From CAJINA01 sp964647585 (lineage in GTDB: Bacteria > Desulfobacterota > Desulfobacteria > Desulfobacterales > CAJINA01), in contig CAZYGG010000085.1 of assembly GCA_964647585.1 (NCBI GenBank), positions 1 to 13,523 of the forward strand: a stretch of 13,523 nt of DNA. The letters are read 5' to 3'. Below are positions 6,426 to 13,466 of the stretch, one piece after another (positions within the stretch are counted from its first letter, which is position 1; every line of letters begins with the position of its first letter). The position numbers and the translations under genes were made by a program. A model generated the notes under the pieces. It was not told where the DNA came from. It saw only the letters and a list, made by a program, of their open reading frames with translations, and searched no databases.

Positions 6426-6444
6426 CGTTCTGAAAATCAGAACA
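6426..6444. promoter_or_regulatory. Operator-like palindrome O3
   Basis: CGTTCTGAAAATCAGAACA has one mismatch to the O1/O2 half-site consensus and the same 7-nt spacing; its spacer closely resembles that of O2. The centres of O2 and O3 are 63 bp apart, six helical turns, so dimers bound at both would lie on the same DNA face. O3 is 50 bp before the first start codon of the gene train. Confidence 0.6.
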
Positions 6445-6493
6445 AGTGGGGCTGCGAGATCAGCCGCCCGTGATTTGGTATGAAAGGGTTTTC

Positions 6494-7264
6494 ATGGCAT
6501 CCACAAGGCAAAATTGGCTCGATAGCGTACGAACCTGGCAAGCGAACTGGAACGACGAACAGTGGTGGGTGGCGGTGGACATCGACCAGAAAAGAGAGCG
6601 TAAGAAACACTTTGCTGAAGTGGTTTCGCTGATCGAAAGGGGTACGGAGCATTACCGCATGCACCTTGAAGACGGCCGGCATGTAATCCGGGGAATATTT
6701 CGGGATAACCCTAACCTAAACGCCCTGGAGTTGCTGGTAGGAACGGCCGGAGGCTGGGAAGGCACCCGTATTTATGTACGGGGCAACCCGATTGAGGGCG
6801 TTGAGATCGACCAGTTGGAAAAAGTGCTGCACTGTGCGAACCGGTGGCACTACTGCCGTGTGAGTGGCAACGGCAGGCGCAACGAGTTTTTGGGGTGTCA
6901 CATCATGCAGATCGGCCTGCTGGGTTATTCCCTGGAGGCTTTTGCGGCCGGAACCCGCTACTGGTTTTCATTTTATTACCCCTACAAGGAAAAATGTTTC
7001 CAATTTTATCTGCGCCGGCAGGAGTTAAGGGCGACCACGGTTTTTTCTAAATTCTGTTGCCCGGAGTTCCCCCCGGCCACCGATGACATAATTGACCGCT
7101 TGCCGGACCTGGTGGATTTGGACCGCAGTCCGGACAAGTATGTCTGGCTGCTGACCAGCTATCGACTGAAAGCCCGGCAGGCAAGTGGGTATTTGCCGCC
7201 GATTATGCCCCGGTCGGAAGAAAAGTACCGCACCTGGTTATGGCGGATTCTGAAGAAAGGGTAA
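6494..7264 (+). CDS. Unrecognised 256-aa protein, first gene of the helicase/AAA+ cassette
   Basis: I do not recognise a family. The protein is soluble, rich in Trp, Tyr and Cys, and without a signal peptide. It seems to have an N-terminal alpha/beta part (WLDSVRTWQANWNDEQWWVAVDID) and a middle segment around residues 112-170 with spaced cysteines and histidines (HCANRWHYCRV, GCHIMQIGLLGYSLEAF, GTRYWFSFYYPYKEKCFQFYLRR). The C-terminus is basic (SPDKYVWLLTSYRLKAR...). The ATG at 6494 has AAAGGG upstream; an in-frame GTG at 6446 would overlap the edge of palindrome O3 and is less likely. Its stop is 2 nt before the AAA+ start codon, so it is translationally coupled and probably a dedicated partner. 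It is the first gene behind O2/O3. A substrate adaptor or sensor is a guess. Confidence 0.8.
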   Translation: MASTRQNWLDSVRTWQANWNDEQWWVAVDIDQKRERKKHFAEVVSLIERGTEHYRMHLEDGRHVIRGIFRDNPNLNALELLVGTAGGWEGTRIYVRGNPIEGVEIDQLEKVLHCANRWHYCRVSGNGRRNEFLGCHIMQIGLLGYSLEAFAAGTRYWFSFYYPYKEKCFQFYLRRQELRATTVFSKFCCPEFPPATDDIIDRLPDLVDLDRSPDKYVWLLTSYRLKARQASGYLPPIMPRSEEKYRTWLWRILKKG

Positions 7265-7266
7265 GC

Positions 7267-8841
7267 ATGCACGAAATTGAGGCCCACATCCTCAGTAATT
7301 ATCCAATTCTGTATGTAGTGAGTGCTGAGGAGGAGCGGTTTGCACTCTTCCTGGAAGACTTCTGCATCGAGAAAGCCAGGCGGAAACTCCACGTGTATTC
7401 GGTGAGTGAAGGATTTTGGAATATTGCTTTTTCTGAAAGTGGTCAACTTTTCGTAGAGCGGTATCGGCAAAAAATTCGCAGCGATCTGAAAGATCCAATA
7501 GCGGTCCTTGAACACATCAAGGCACTTCCGCCGGATGCCGGAATTTTTCTGCTTCTGGATTTTAATGAATTCCTGGCTGATCCGATAGTGCGGCGCGGTT
7601 TGCGGGATATAGCCAAAAAACTCAAAGCCAGCCACAGCACGGTCATCATCCTGTCGCCGGTGCTGACCCTGCCGCCCCAGTTGGCCCATGACATCTGTGT
7701 AATAGATTTCCCGCTGCCGACCCAGGCAGAGATTCGCTCCGGGATTGAAAACATATTTCAGACCCTGCGAGGACGGAAGGTCACGGTGCGGTTGACACCT
7801 GCGGAAAAAGAAAAGCTGGTGGCCGCGGGACAAGGGCTTACCATGAATGAAATGGAAAATGGGTTGGCCAAAGCCGTGGTCACCGGCGGCGGCCGCGTGG
7901 ATGCCGGCATCATCGATGAGATTCTGAAAGAGAAGAAACAGGTGATCAGAAAGTCCGGCCTGCTCGAATTTTTTGAAACCGATGAGACCTTGCAGCAGGT
8001 GGGTGGACTGGAAGGCCTGAAGACCTGGCTTAAGAAGCGCAACCGGGCATTTACTAAGAAAGCCCGGGATTTCGGCCTGCCGCATCCCAAAGGTATCCTG
8101 CTGCTCGGTATCCAGGGCTGCGGGAAGTCGCTGGTGGCCAAGGCCGCGGCCAGATTTTTCAAATTTCCTTTGTTAAAACTGGATACCGGCCGGCTCTTTT
8201 CAAGCGAGGTGGGCAGCTCAGAGGAAAATGCCCGGCGGGTCATCCGGATCGCGGAGGCGGTGAGCCCGGCCGTTTTGTGGATCGATGAAATAGAAAAGGC
8301 CATGGCCGGTGTGAACAGCTCTTCCTATTCGGACGCGGGGGTTACCGCCCGGCTGTTCGCCACCATAGCCAGCTGGCTCCAGGAAAAGTCTCGGCCGGTT
8401 TTTGTCATCGCCACCGCCAACAGCGTGGCCAACCTGCCGCCGGAACTGCTGCGTAAAGGTCGTTTTGACGAAGTTTTTTTCCTGGACCTGCCGGGCCTCG
8501 CCGAGCGGGAATCCATTTTTCAAATCCATTTGGGCAAGCGGCACCGCAATCCGGCAGATTTTGATATCCGGATGCTGGCGGAGAATTGTGCAGGTTACTC
8601 GGGGGCGGAGATAGAGCAGGCGGTTATCGCCGGGATGTACGACGCGTTTGATGAAGAGCGCCCCCTGGAGACGGGTGACATCCTTTCCAATTTAAGGCTC
8701 CAGGTGCCGTTATCAAAAACCATGGCAGAGCAAGTTGAAACCCTGCGCACCTGGGCGCAGAGCCGGGCGCGCCTGGCATCGGCAGACAGGCTGAACGAAC
8801 AGAGAAGGCAATGGCGGAAGCATGAAATCAGGTCGGTTTGA
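7267..8841 (+). CDS. Ycf46-like AAA+ ATPase
   Basis: This is a 524-aa protein of the Ycf46 type. The N-terminal half starts with NYPILYVVSAEEER, the counterpart of the 'YP-IYI-T-EEER' opening of cyanobacterial and plastid Ycf46, and looks like a degenerate nucleotide-binding domain. The C-terminal half is a classical AAA+ module: Walker A GIQGCGKS (residues 281-288, with the Gly-Ile-Gln variant typical of Ycf46), Walker B VLWIDEIEKA (D340, E341), sensor-1 in IATANS (N385) and RKGRFDEVFF (R396, R399), followed by the helical lid. All catalytic residues are present, so it should form an ATP-driven ring that remodels a protein. Its function is undefined in phototrophs. I chose the ATG at 7267 (good GAAAGGG) over 7240. 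The gene overlaps the helicase start by 20 nt. Confidence 0.92.
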   Translation: MHEIEAHILSNYPILYVVSAEEERFALFLEDFCIEKARRKLHVYSVSEGFWNIAFSESGQLFVERYRQKIRSDLKDPIAVLEHIKALPPDAGIFLLLDFNEFLADPIVRRGLRDIAKKLKASHSTVIILSPVLTLPPQLAHDICVIDFPLPTQAEIRSGIENIFQTLRGRKVTVRLTPAEKEKLVAAGQGLTMNEMENGLAKAVVTGGGRVDAGIIDEILKEKKQVIRKSGLLEFFETDETLQQVGGLEGLKTWLKKRNRAFTKKARDFGLPHPKGILLLGIQGCGKSLVAKAAARFFKFPLLKLDTGRLFSSEVGSSEENARRVIRIAEAVSPAVLWIDEIEKAMAGVNSSSYSDAGVTARLFATIASWLQEKSRPVFVIATANSVANLPPELLRKGRFDEVFFLDLPGLAERESIFQIHLGKRHRNPADFDIRMLAENCAGYSGAEIEQAVIAGMYDAFDEERPLETGDILSNLRLQVPLSKTMAEQVETLRTWAQSRARLASADRLNEQRRQWRKHEIRSV

Positions 8842-10771
8842 GTGGATCAGTATTCCCGTGAAAGAGGCCGCCGCAGTTGCTGCCTCCGAACCGGTGGCCG
8901 AAGGGCGGGTGTGCAGCAGCTGTGGCTGGGTGGATACTGACGATCGCTACCTGGCCAAGTCGGGTGTCGCCGGCCTAAAGAAATGTCCGCGCTGCGATTA
9001 CCGGTGGGGGCTTGCGGACGAAATCCAGCAGTTCTTTGAAAAAGAGCAAATCGCTATACCGGACCCGGTGATCACCTGGCAGTCCGCCCGGTACACGACT
9101 TATTATCAGGTTGCGGAAGACCGGGCGGACATTTTCGGATTGCGGCTCAAGGCCGAAGAGCAGACGCTCCGCAAGGGGTATGAGACCCTGCTGGCTCTGG
9201 CACTGGCCACCATTGAACGATTTGACCACCAGATTAAAGCAGCTGGCCGGGTGTTGAATGAGATGCGGGGCAGGGCACTGCTGGCCGATGAAGTCGGTAT
9301 GGGCAAGACGATCGAGGCCGGTCTGATCATAAAGGAACTGCTGTTACGGGGCGTGGGGCGCCAAATCCTGATTCTGGCGCCGTCCGGCCTCCTGGAGCAG
9401 TGGCAGGGCGAGCTCGCGGAAAAGTTTCACGAAGTTTTCGAGGTGTTTCGTGGGAAAAAAATAAGAAAAGATCAGAACCGCCTGATTGTATCTTACGATA
9501 CGGCCAAGCGCAGACCCGCTTTTTTGCATAAGAAATGGGACCTGGTGGTGTTCGACGAGGCGCATCGACTGAAGAACAGGAGTACCCAGGTCTACAAGTA
9601 TGTCAGACAGTTGCGTAGCCGCATGATGCTGGCAATTTCGGCGACACCGATCCAGAACTCCATCAATGAACTCTACGCCCTGGTGGACCTGATCGATCCT
9701 GGACGCCTTGGCACCATTCGTGGATTCCGGCGTTCCTTTGTGCAAAGGGGCGATTCGACTGAGATAATTCCCGGCCGTGAAGCCGCGCTGAAAGATCTGC
9801 TTGCGGATATCATGATCCGCAACCGGCGCGACTCATGTTCGGTTGAGTTCCAGCGCCGCCGGGTGGGAATTTACCACATCACCCCCACCGCGGAGGAAGA
9901 GAGCCTGTACCGGGCGGTGACCGGCTACGTAAAGGCCGAATTCAAGGCGGAATATCACCGGGAAACCGGGATGAACACCCGGATGCTGAACCTGATCGTC
10001 CTGCAGCGTCTGTTGATGAGCATGCCGCAGGCGGTTGCCAGAACCCTGCGTAAGATTGCCGGGCGTGAGAAATACCCGACTGTCACCAAACGGAAACTGG
10101 AGAGCTTTGTGAAGGCGGCTGAGGCTATTGAAACACCGTCCAAAATTACAGTACTCAAAGAGATCTTGAGCAGTTTTCCGGACAACCGCTTCATTATTTT
10201 TACCGAGTTTGTGGAGAGTATGAGAGGCATTGGCCGCAGGCTAAAGGAAATGGGCATCCCCGTGATGTATATCCGCGGTGGTCAAAGCCCGGCCGGACGC
10301 CGCAAAGCCATCGAAACAGTTCGCGATACGCCGGATGCAGTGCTGGTTTCCACCGAGGCGGGGTCCGTGGGTTTGAACCTGCAGTTCTGCAACGCACTGG
10401 TCAACTGGGACCTGCCCTGGAATCCAATGAAGCTGGAGCAGAGAATTGGAAGAATAGACCGTATCGGTCAGAGAAACGAAGCCCTGGTCTTTAACCTGGT
10501 TTGCACCGGCACAATCGAAGAGCATGTCGTCGATATTCTGGCCAATAAACTCAGGCTGTTTGAGCTTGTTGTGGGCGAGATGGGTGAAGTGCTGGGCAAA
10601 CTGGCGCCGGGGATGAGTTTTGAGCACATGATAGCCGATATCTGGCTGGCAAGCGAAACTCGCGAAGAGTGCCGCCGGAAAGAGAACCGGGTCATAGAAG
10701 CGGCCGACACAGCCCGACAGCGCCATGATCGTGGAAAGACGGCTTCGATGGTACTGGATACAATTGCATAG
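8822..10771 (+). CDS. SNF2/RapA-like helicase with N-terminal zinc ribbon
   Basis: This is a 649-aa superfamily 2 ATPase. C31-x2-C34 and C55-x2-C58 form a zinc ribbon. The motor has motif I DEVGMGKT (residues 156-163), motif II DEAH (245-248), motif III SATPIQN, then the second RecA domain with the SNF2 motif VI QRIGRIDRIGQ (540-550). SNF2 proteins translocate on double-stranded DNA and displace proteins such as RNA polymerase (RapA) or act in defence (DISARM DrmD). This one has no nuclease and ends soon after the helicase core, whereas DrmD-like proteins carry a long C-terminal extension; part of that may be encoded by the next gene. The start overlaps the AAA+ stop, with ggaag just upstream, indicating coupling and probably balanced amounts with the AAA+ protein. 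Confidence 0.93.
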   Translation: MKSGRFEWISIPVKEAAAVAASEPVAEGRVCSSCGWVDTDDRYLAKSGVAGLKKCPRCDYRWGLADEIQQFFEKEQIAIPDPVITWQSARYTTYYQVAEDRADIFGLRLKAEEQTLRKGYETLLALALATIERFDHQIKAAGRVLNEMRGRALLADEVGMGKTIEAGLIIKELLLRGVGRQILILAPSGLLEQWQGELAEKFHEVFEVFRGKKIRKDQNRLIVSYDTAKRRPAFLHKKWDLVVFDEAHRLKNRSTQVYKYVRQLRSRMMLAISATPIQNSINELYALVDLIDPGRLGTIRGFRRSFVQRGDSTEIIPGREAALKDLLADIMIRNRRDSCSVEFQRRRVGIYHITPTAEEESLYRAVTGYVKAEFKAEYHRETGMNTRMLNLIVLQRLLMSMPQAVARTLRKIAGREKYPTVTKRKLESFVKAAEAIETPSKITVLKEILSSFPDNRFIIFTEFVESMRGIGRRLKEMGIPVMYIRGGQSPAGRRKAIETVRDTPDAVLVSTEAGSVGLNLQFCNALVNWDLPWNPMKLEQRIGRIDRIGQRNEALVFNLVCTGTIEEHVVDILANKLRLFELVVGEMGEVLGKLAPGMSFEHMIADIWLASETREECRRKENRVIEAADTARQRHDRGKTASMVLDTIA

Positions 10772-10852
10772 TGCATAAAAAATTGAGGGAAATGTAAGTT
10801 TATTTTTGCTCTTAATGAATCTTTAAGGAACTCAGCAAAACGGAACATACTT

Positions 10853-12319
10853 GTGGCAACCGGTATTATGAAAACTTTTGTGAAAGAATCCATTGAAGCT
10901 TTGGGGGGGCATGCCTGGGAGGCTGAAGACGGCGGGCTGCTGGTGGACGTGCGTGGCAGCGATAGCGGCCTCCATTTGCCGGGGGGCGCCCAGATGACAG
11001 ATCTGGTGTTTGCGGCCGAGAACGAGACTGCCGGCCGCACACTGGTGACGCCGGGGTGTGTTTTGCTTGATGAGGTCAAGACCGCGCTGGCCGGGACCTG
11101 TTCTGCCCGGCACGGTCTGGTAGTCGGGGCGGCAAAGGTGTCCCGCAGAGAATTGGACAACCATCTTGGTCTGTTTGTCGGGGAGAAAGTGAAGCTCCAG
11201 ACCCGGCGGCACTGGTTGACGTGTTTGCGGTGCTGGTTCCGGTTGACGCTGGCCCAGCAGGAGATAAGGGAAGAGGTCATCGGCGTGGAATTGCAGCCGG
11301 GTCTGCCCCCCGTCCTTTTAGACTGCGTCCAAAAAGGCCCTGAAAGTTTCAGATGGACCGATCGGCCGCCCCTGCCCAAAAGGGAATTCAACGCGCGGAT
11401 TGAAGAGGCCCGCGCTTTTGCCGACAAAGTGGCCGCAATCAAGGCCGGGGAGTTTCAGAAAGTATCCCTTGAACATCTGTGCAAAACACTGCGCCGGGTG
11501 AAACGCTACTACCTGGATTTGCGCAATGAGGCAGCGGATACACAGGCAGAAATGGCGGCCACCCACGGGTACGAAAGCAGGAAAGCGGACGAAGTCTGCC
11601 GGGCCCGGGTCAATGTGAAACTCGACCTGTTTGCTCTGGAGACGATTTCCAGCCCTGCTCGCCGGTTGACCTGGTACCTTGAGCGAAAAAGTGTCGCCCG
11701 AGAGGTCGGAGCCATTTACAGCGAACTGGAAGGCCGATTGGTCAAGTCAGTCTGTTGCGAGGTCTGCAACAACGCAACCACCCGGGCCGGTGTCACCCTG
11801 GGTGGTTTGGTGGTGTGCCCGGAATGCTACGCCACCTGCGCTCGATGTGGCGATGAGATTGTAGCCCAAAGCGCGGCCGGAACAAATGTGTGTCATATCT
11901 GCGGGCAGTCTTTCTGTCTGGATCATGCCTACCAGTGCGAGGCCTGTAAACAGACGGTTTGCAACGAGCACGGGGTGATGTGCCGGCAGGGATGCCGGAT
12001 CTGTAAGGATTGTGCCCTGACCTGTGTGGACTGTGGTCCTGGCGGCGTGCTGTGTCCGGACCATGCCGTCCAGAATCGATACGGGGAGGCCGTCTGCCGC
12101 GAGCATGTTTTGTATTGCGCGGGTTGCCAGGAACCCTTCGCGCAGTCAAGGATGGGTGCCTGTGTGGTATGCGGACAGACCGTCTGCCCGGATTGCCGGC
12201 AGGAATGCAGCCGGTGCCAGGCTGCTTTTTGTTTTCATCATTTTAATGCAGAGAGGTGCCCAGGTTGTCTGGAACAAACCGAAAATCAGGAAGGGTTCGA
12301 GCAGGCCAAGCTGTTTTAG
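10853..12319 (+). CDS. Cysteine-rich multi-zinc-finger protein, likely helicase partner
   Basis: This is a 488-aa protein in three parts. The N-terminus (KTFVKESIEALGGHAWEAEDGGLLVDV) resembles, in my memory, the domain that follows the motor in long RapA/DrmD-type SNF2 proteins ('F...LEALGG...E...G...V'), which suggests a split helicase. The middle (about residues 170-290) is charged and probably coiled coil (FNARIEEARAFADKVAAIKA, RRVKRYYLDLRNEAADTQAEM). The C-terminal 172 residues (301-472) carry about 32 cysteines in serial CxxC, CxxH and CxxC units, enough for roughly seven or eight zinc sites, in imperfect repeats such as CHICGQSFCLDH and CVVCGQTVCPDC. This looks like a B-box or zinc-ribbon array for binding protein or nucleic acid. 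The start is uncertain: GTG at 10853 or ATG at 10868. It lies 81 nt after the helicase gene. Confidence 0.85.
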   Translation: MATGIMKTFVKESIEALGGHAWEAEDGGLLVDVRGSDSGLHLPGGAQMTDLVFAAENETAGRTLVTPGCVLLDEVKTALAGTCSARHGLVVGAAKVSRRELDNHLGLFVGEKVKLQTRRHWLTCLRCWFRLTLAQQEIREEVIGVELQPGLPPVLLDCVQKGPESFRWTDRPPLPKREFNARIEEARAFADKVAAIKAGEFQKVSLEHLCKTLRRVKRYYLDLRNEAADTQAEMAATHGYESRKADEVCRARVNVKLDLFALETISSPARRLTWYLERKSVAREVGAIYSELEGRLVKSVCCEVCNNATTRAGVTLGGLVVCPECYATCARCGDEIVAQSAAGTNVCHICGQSFCLDHAYQCEACKQTVCNEHGVMCRQGCRICKDCALTCVDCGPGGVLCPDHAVQNRYGEAVCREHVLYCAGCQEPFAQSRMGACVVCGQTVCPDCRQECSRCQAAFCFHHFNAERCPGCLEQTENQEGFEQAKLF

Positions 12320-12339
12320 ATCGGCCGTGGGTTGATAAA

Positions 12340-12495
12340 GTGACAATCCAGGAAATAATTATCGACCCGCATGGCAACATACAGGTGCCCTGGTTGACGC
12401 CTGCGGCCACCGAACTGGTTGTAAGCCTCTGGGAGGACATTTCTGGCCAACCATTCCCGGTGGAGCGAATCGAGGGAGATATTTATTGTGGGTGA
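12340..12495 (+). CDS. DUF2997-like 51-aa protein, divergent copy
   Basis: This short protein begins VTIQEIIIDPHGNIQV and ends ERIEGDIYCG. Compared with the gene at 13125 it shares the strand-turn-strand IIID-x2-GN-[IV]-Q and the C-terminal E-x-x-GD-[IF]-Y, in the same order and at similar spacing, so the two look like paralogs. It lacks the G-x2-G-x2-C motif of the DUF2997 consensus. The GTG at 12340 is chosen because the homology begins there; its ribosome-binding site is weak, and translation may be coupled to the upstream stop 20 nt away. An open frame extends back to 12256 inside the previous gene but gives unrelated sequence. Confidence 0.6.
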   Translation: MTIQEIIIDPHGNIQVPWLTPAATELVVSLWEDISGQPFPVERIEGDIYCG

Positions 12496-12508
12496 AGCGT
12501 ACATTCCG

Positions 12509-12545
12509 AGTGACTAAAGTGAACTAAAGTTTCAAGTGATCTAAA
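12509..12545 (+). repeat. Three copies of AGTGA(N)CTAAA
   Basis: AGTGACTAAA (12509-12518), AGTGAACTAAA (12518-12528) and AGTGATCTAAA (12535-12545) are near-identical direct repeats in the 186-nt gap between the first DUF2997-like gene and the Ycf35-like gene. They could be binding sites for a regulator or a fragment of a dispersed intergenic repeat. Confidence 0.5.
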
Positions 12546-12595
12546 AATAAGGAATACTGCCAATTTGAAGCAGAAGAAACACCAAGTTGGCCGTC

Positions 12596-12616
12596 ATGCC
12601 GGAATTGATCCGGCAT
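12596..12616. repeat. Hairpin ATGCCGGA-attga-TCCGGCAT, dispersed-repeat type
   Basis: This is a perfect 8-bp inverted repeat flanked by CGTC and CCAGCG, like the common proteobacterial intergenic repeat built on GTC-ATGCCGG...CCGGCAT-CCAG. It lies 50 nt before the ribosome-binding site of the Ycf35-like gene and may affect transcript stability. A shorter related hairpin (CCGGAT-gca-ATCCGG, 13090-13104) precedes the next gene. Confidence 0.55.
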
Positions 12617-12681
12617 CCAGCGAGTGTACCCTGGAGATACACAGAAACAAACAAACTTTCAGGCAAGGAGGGACCCATTAC

Positions 12682-13068
12682 ATGAGTATGACCACCCACA
12701 TCGCAGTCAAAGGTATTAACGACATTACCATCCTACAGGAAGGCCTGCAGGAGATGGGAATTAACACGGTCTCCCAAAGTCACGCACCCCAGTCCATTCG
12801 GGGGCGCAGGGTTGAACTGACAGCTGATATTCAGGGTTGCAAGGTCAATTTTACGCGTGACCCCCAGGGAGATTACCAGTTTGTGGTAAACGATCGCAAC
12901 AGAGGCGTCATAAACGGGGACCATTTTGCCAATAAGCTCAAACAGTATTGCACGGTGGCCCGCGTGAAACGCAAAGCCAGAGAGATGCGCTACAACTTTG
13001 CCGGCACTGAGGTCCTGGCAGACGGATCGATAAAGATAACCTGTCGAGCGTGGGGTATGACCGGTTAA
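12682..13068 (+). CDS. Ycf35-like (DUF1257) protein
   Basis: This is a 128-aa protein that fits DUF1257/Ycf35 along its length. An N-terminal strand and helix (HIAVKGINDITILQEGLQEMG) are followed by the strand pair RRVELTADIQGCKVNFTRDPQGDYQFVVND, then FANKLKQYCTVARVKRKAREM and a final strand DGSIKITCRAW, matching the family's 'F...L.Q.Y....V...A...G...-DGSI-L--R-W' ending. The family occurs in cyanobacteria and plastids and has no firm biochemical role; its gene is often beside a DUF2997 gene, as here. The ATG at 12682 has AAGGAGG 10 nt upstream, and homology starts there. Cysteines at about positions 53, 93 and 125 are not part of a recognisable metal site. Confidence 0.85.
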   Translation: MSMTTHIAVKGINDITILQEGLQEMGINTVSQSHAPQSIRGRRVELTADIQGCKVNFTRDPQGDYQFVVNDRNRGVINGDHFANKLKQYCTVARVKRKAREMRYNFAGTEVLADGSIKITCRAWGMTG

Positions 13069-13124
13069 CCAGAACAAAACATAGGCTGCCCGGATGCAAT
13101 CCGGCGCCGAACGGGAGGAACTCA

Positions 13125-13340
13125 ATGCAATCCACGGAATTAGAATTCATTATCGATACCCAGGGCAATGTGCAAACTACGGTACGGGGTGTAAAAGGGC
13201 CTGGCTGCTCTGAAATCGTAGAGAGACTCAGCGATCTGGGAACGGTAACCCGCCGGGAAAAGACCGGCGATTTCTACAAAACCCCAGCCGTTAGTGTGGG
13301 CATAACAAACAGCAGTATGAACGGTCTCAAGGGTACTTGA
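13125..13340 (+). CDS. DUF2997-family small protein
   Basis: This is a 71-aa protein. The first 40 residues (ELEFIIDTQGNVQTTVRGV, then KGPGCSEIVERLSDLG) carry the DUF2997 pattern: two strands around a G-N/E turn, then G-x2-G-x2-C opening a helix. After GDFYKTP the tail (AVSVGITNSSMNGLKGT) looks disordered. DUF2997 proteins accompany Ycf35/DUF1257 in cyanobacteria; their role is unknown. It lies 56 nt after the Ycf35-like gene, with gggaggaa at ideal distance from the ATG. It is the last clear gene of the cassette and a paralog of the 51-aa protein at 12340. Confidence 0.8.
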   Translation: MQSTELEFIIDTQGNVQTTVRGVKGPGCSEIVERLSDLGTVTRREKTGDFYKTPAVSVGITNSSMNGLKGT

Positions 13341-13466
13341 TTCGATGACAATGGACATGAATAGAAATGCAGTTTTGGAAGACCTAATGAAGGTTTTAGA
13401 TTCCTGACCTCTGACTTCCGACGGCCGATGTCTTTTTAATCTAATTTATCTGTGGACTTAAATATC

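Noticed and set aside
7159..8085. 308-aa open frame on the - strand
   Set aside because: It is antisense to the Ycf46-like gene; composition is typical of a shadow frame.
10468..11442. 324-aa open frame on the - strand
   Set aside because: It overlaps the SNF2 motif VI region and the zinc protein on the opposite strand; Ser/Arg-rich shadow sequence with no family features.
6494..12319. DISARM, BREX or another known helicase-based defence system
   Set aside because: There is no DNA methyltransferase, DrmB-type, phospholipase-D, PglZ or nuclease gene in the window; only the SNF2 motor is shared.
12256..12339. Upstream extension of the 51-aa DUF2997-like protein
   Set aside because: It reads out of frame through the end of the zinc protein gene, and similarity to the paralog begins only at about 12340.
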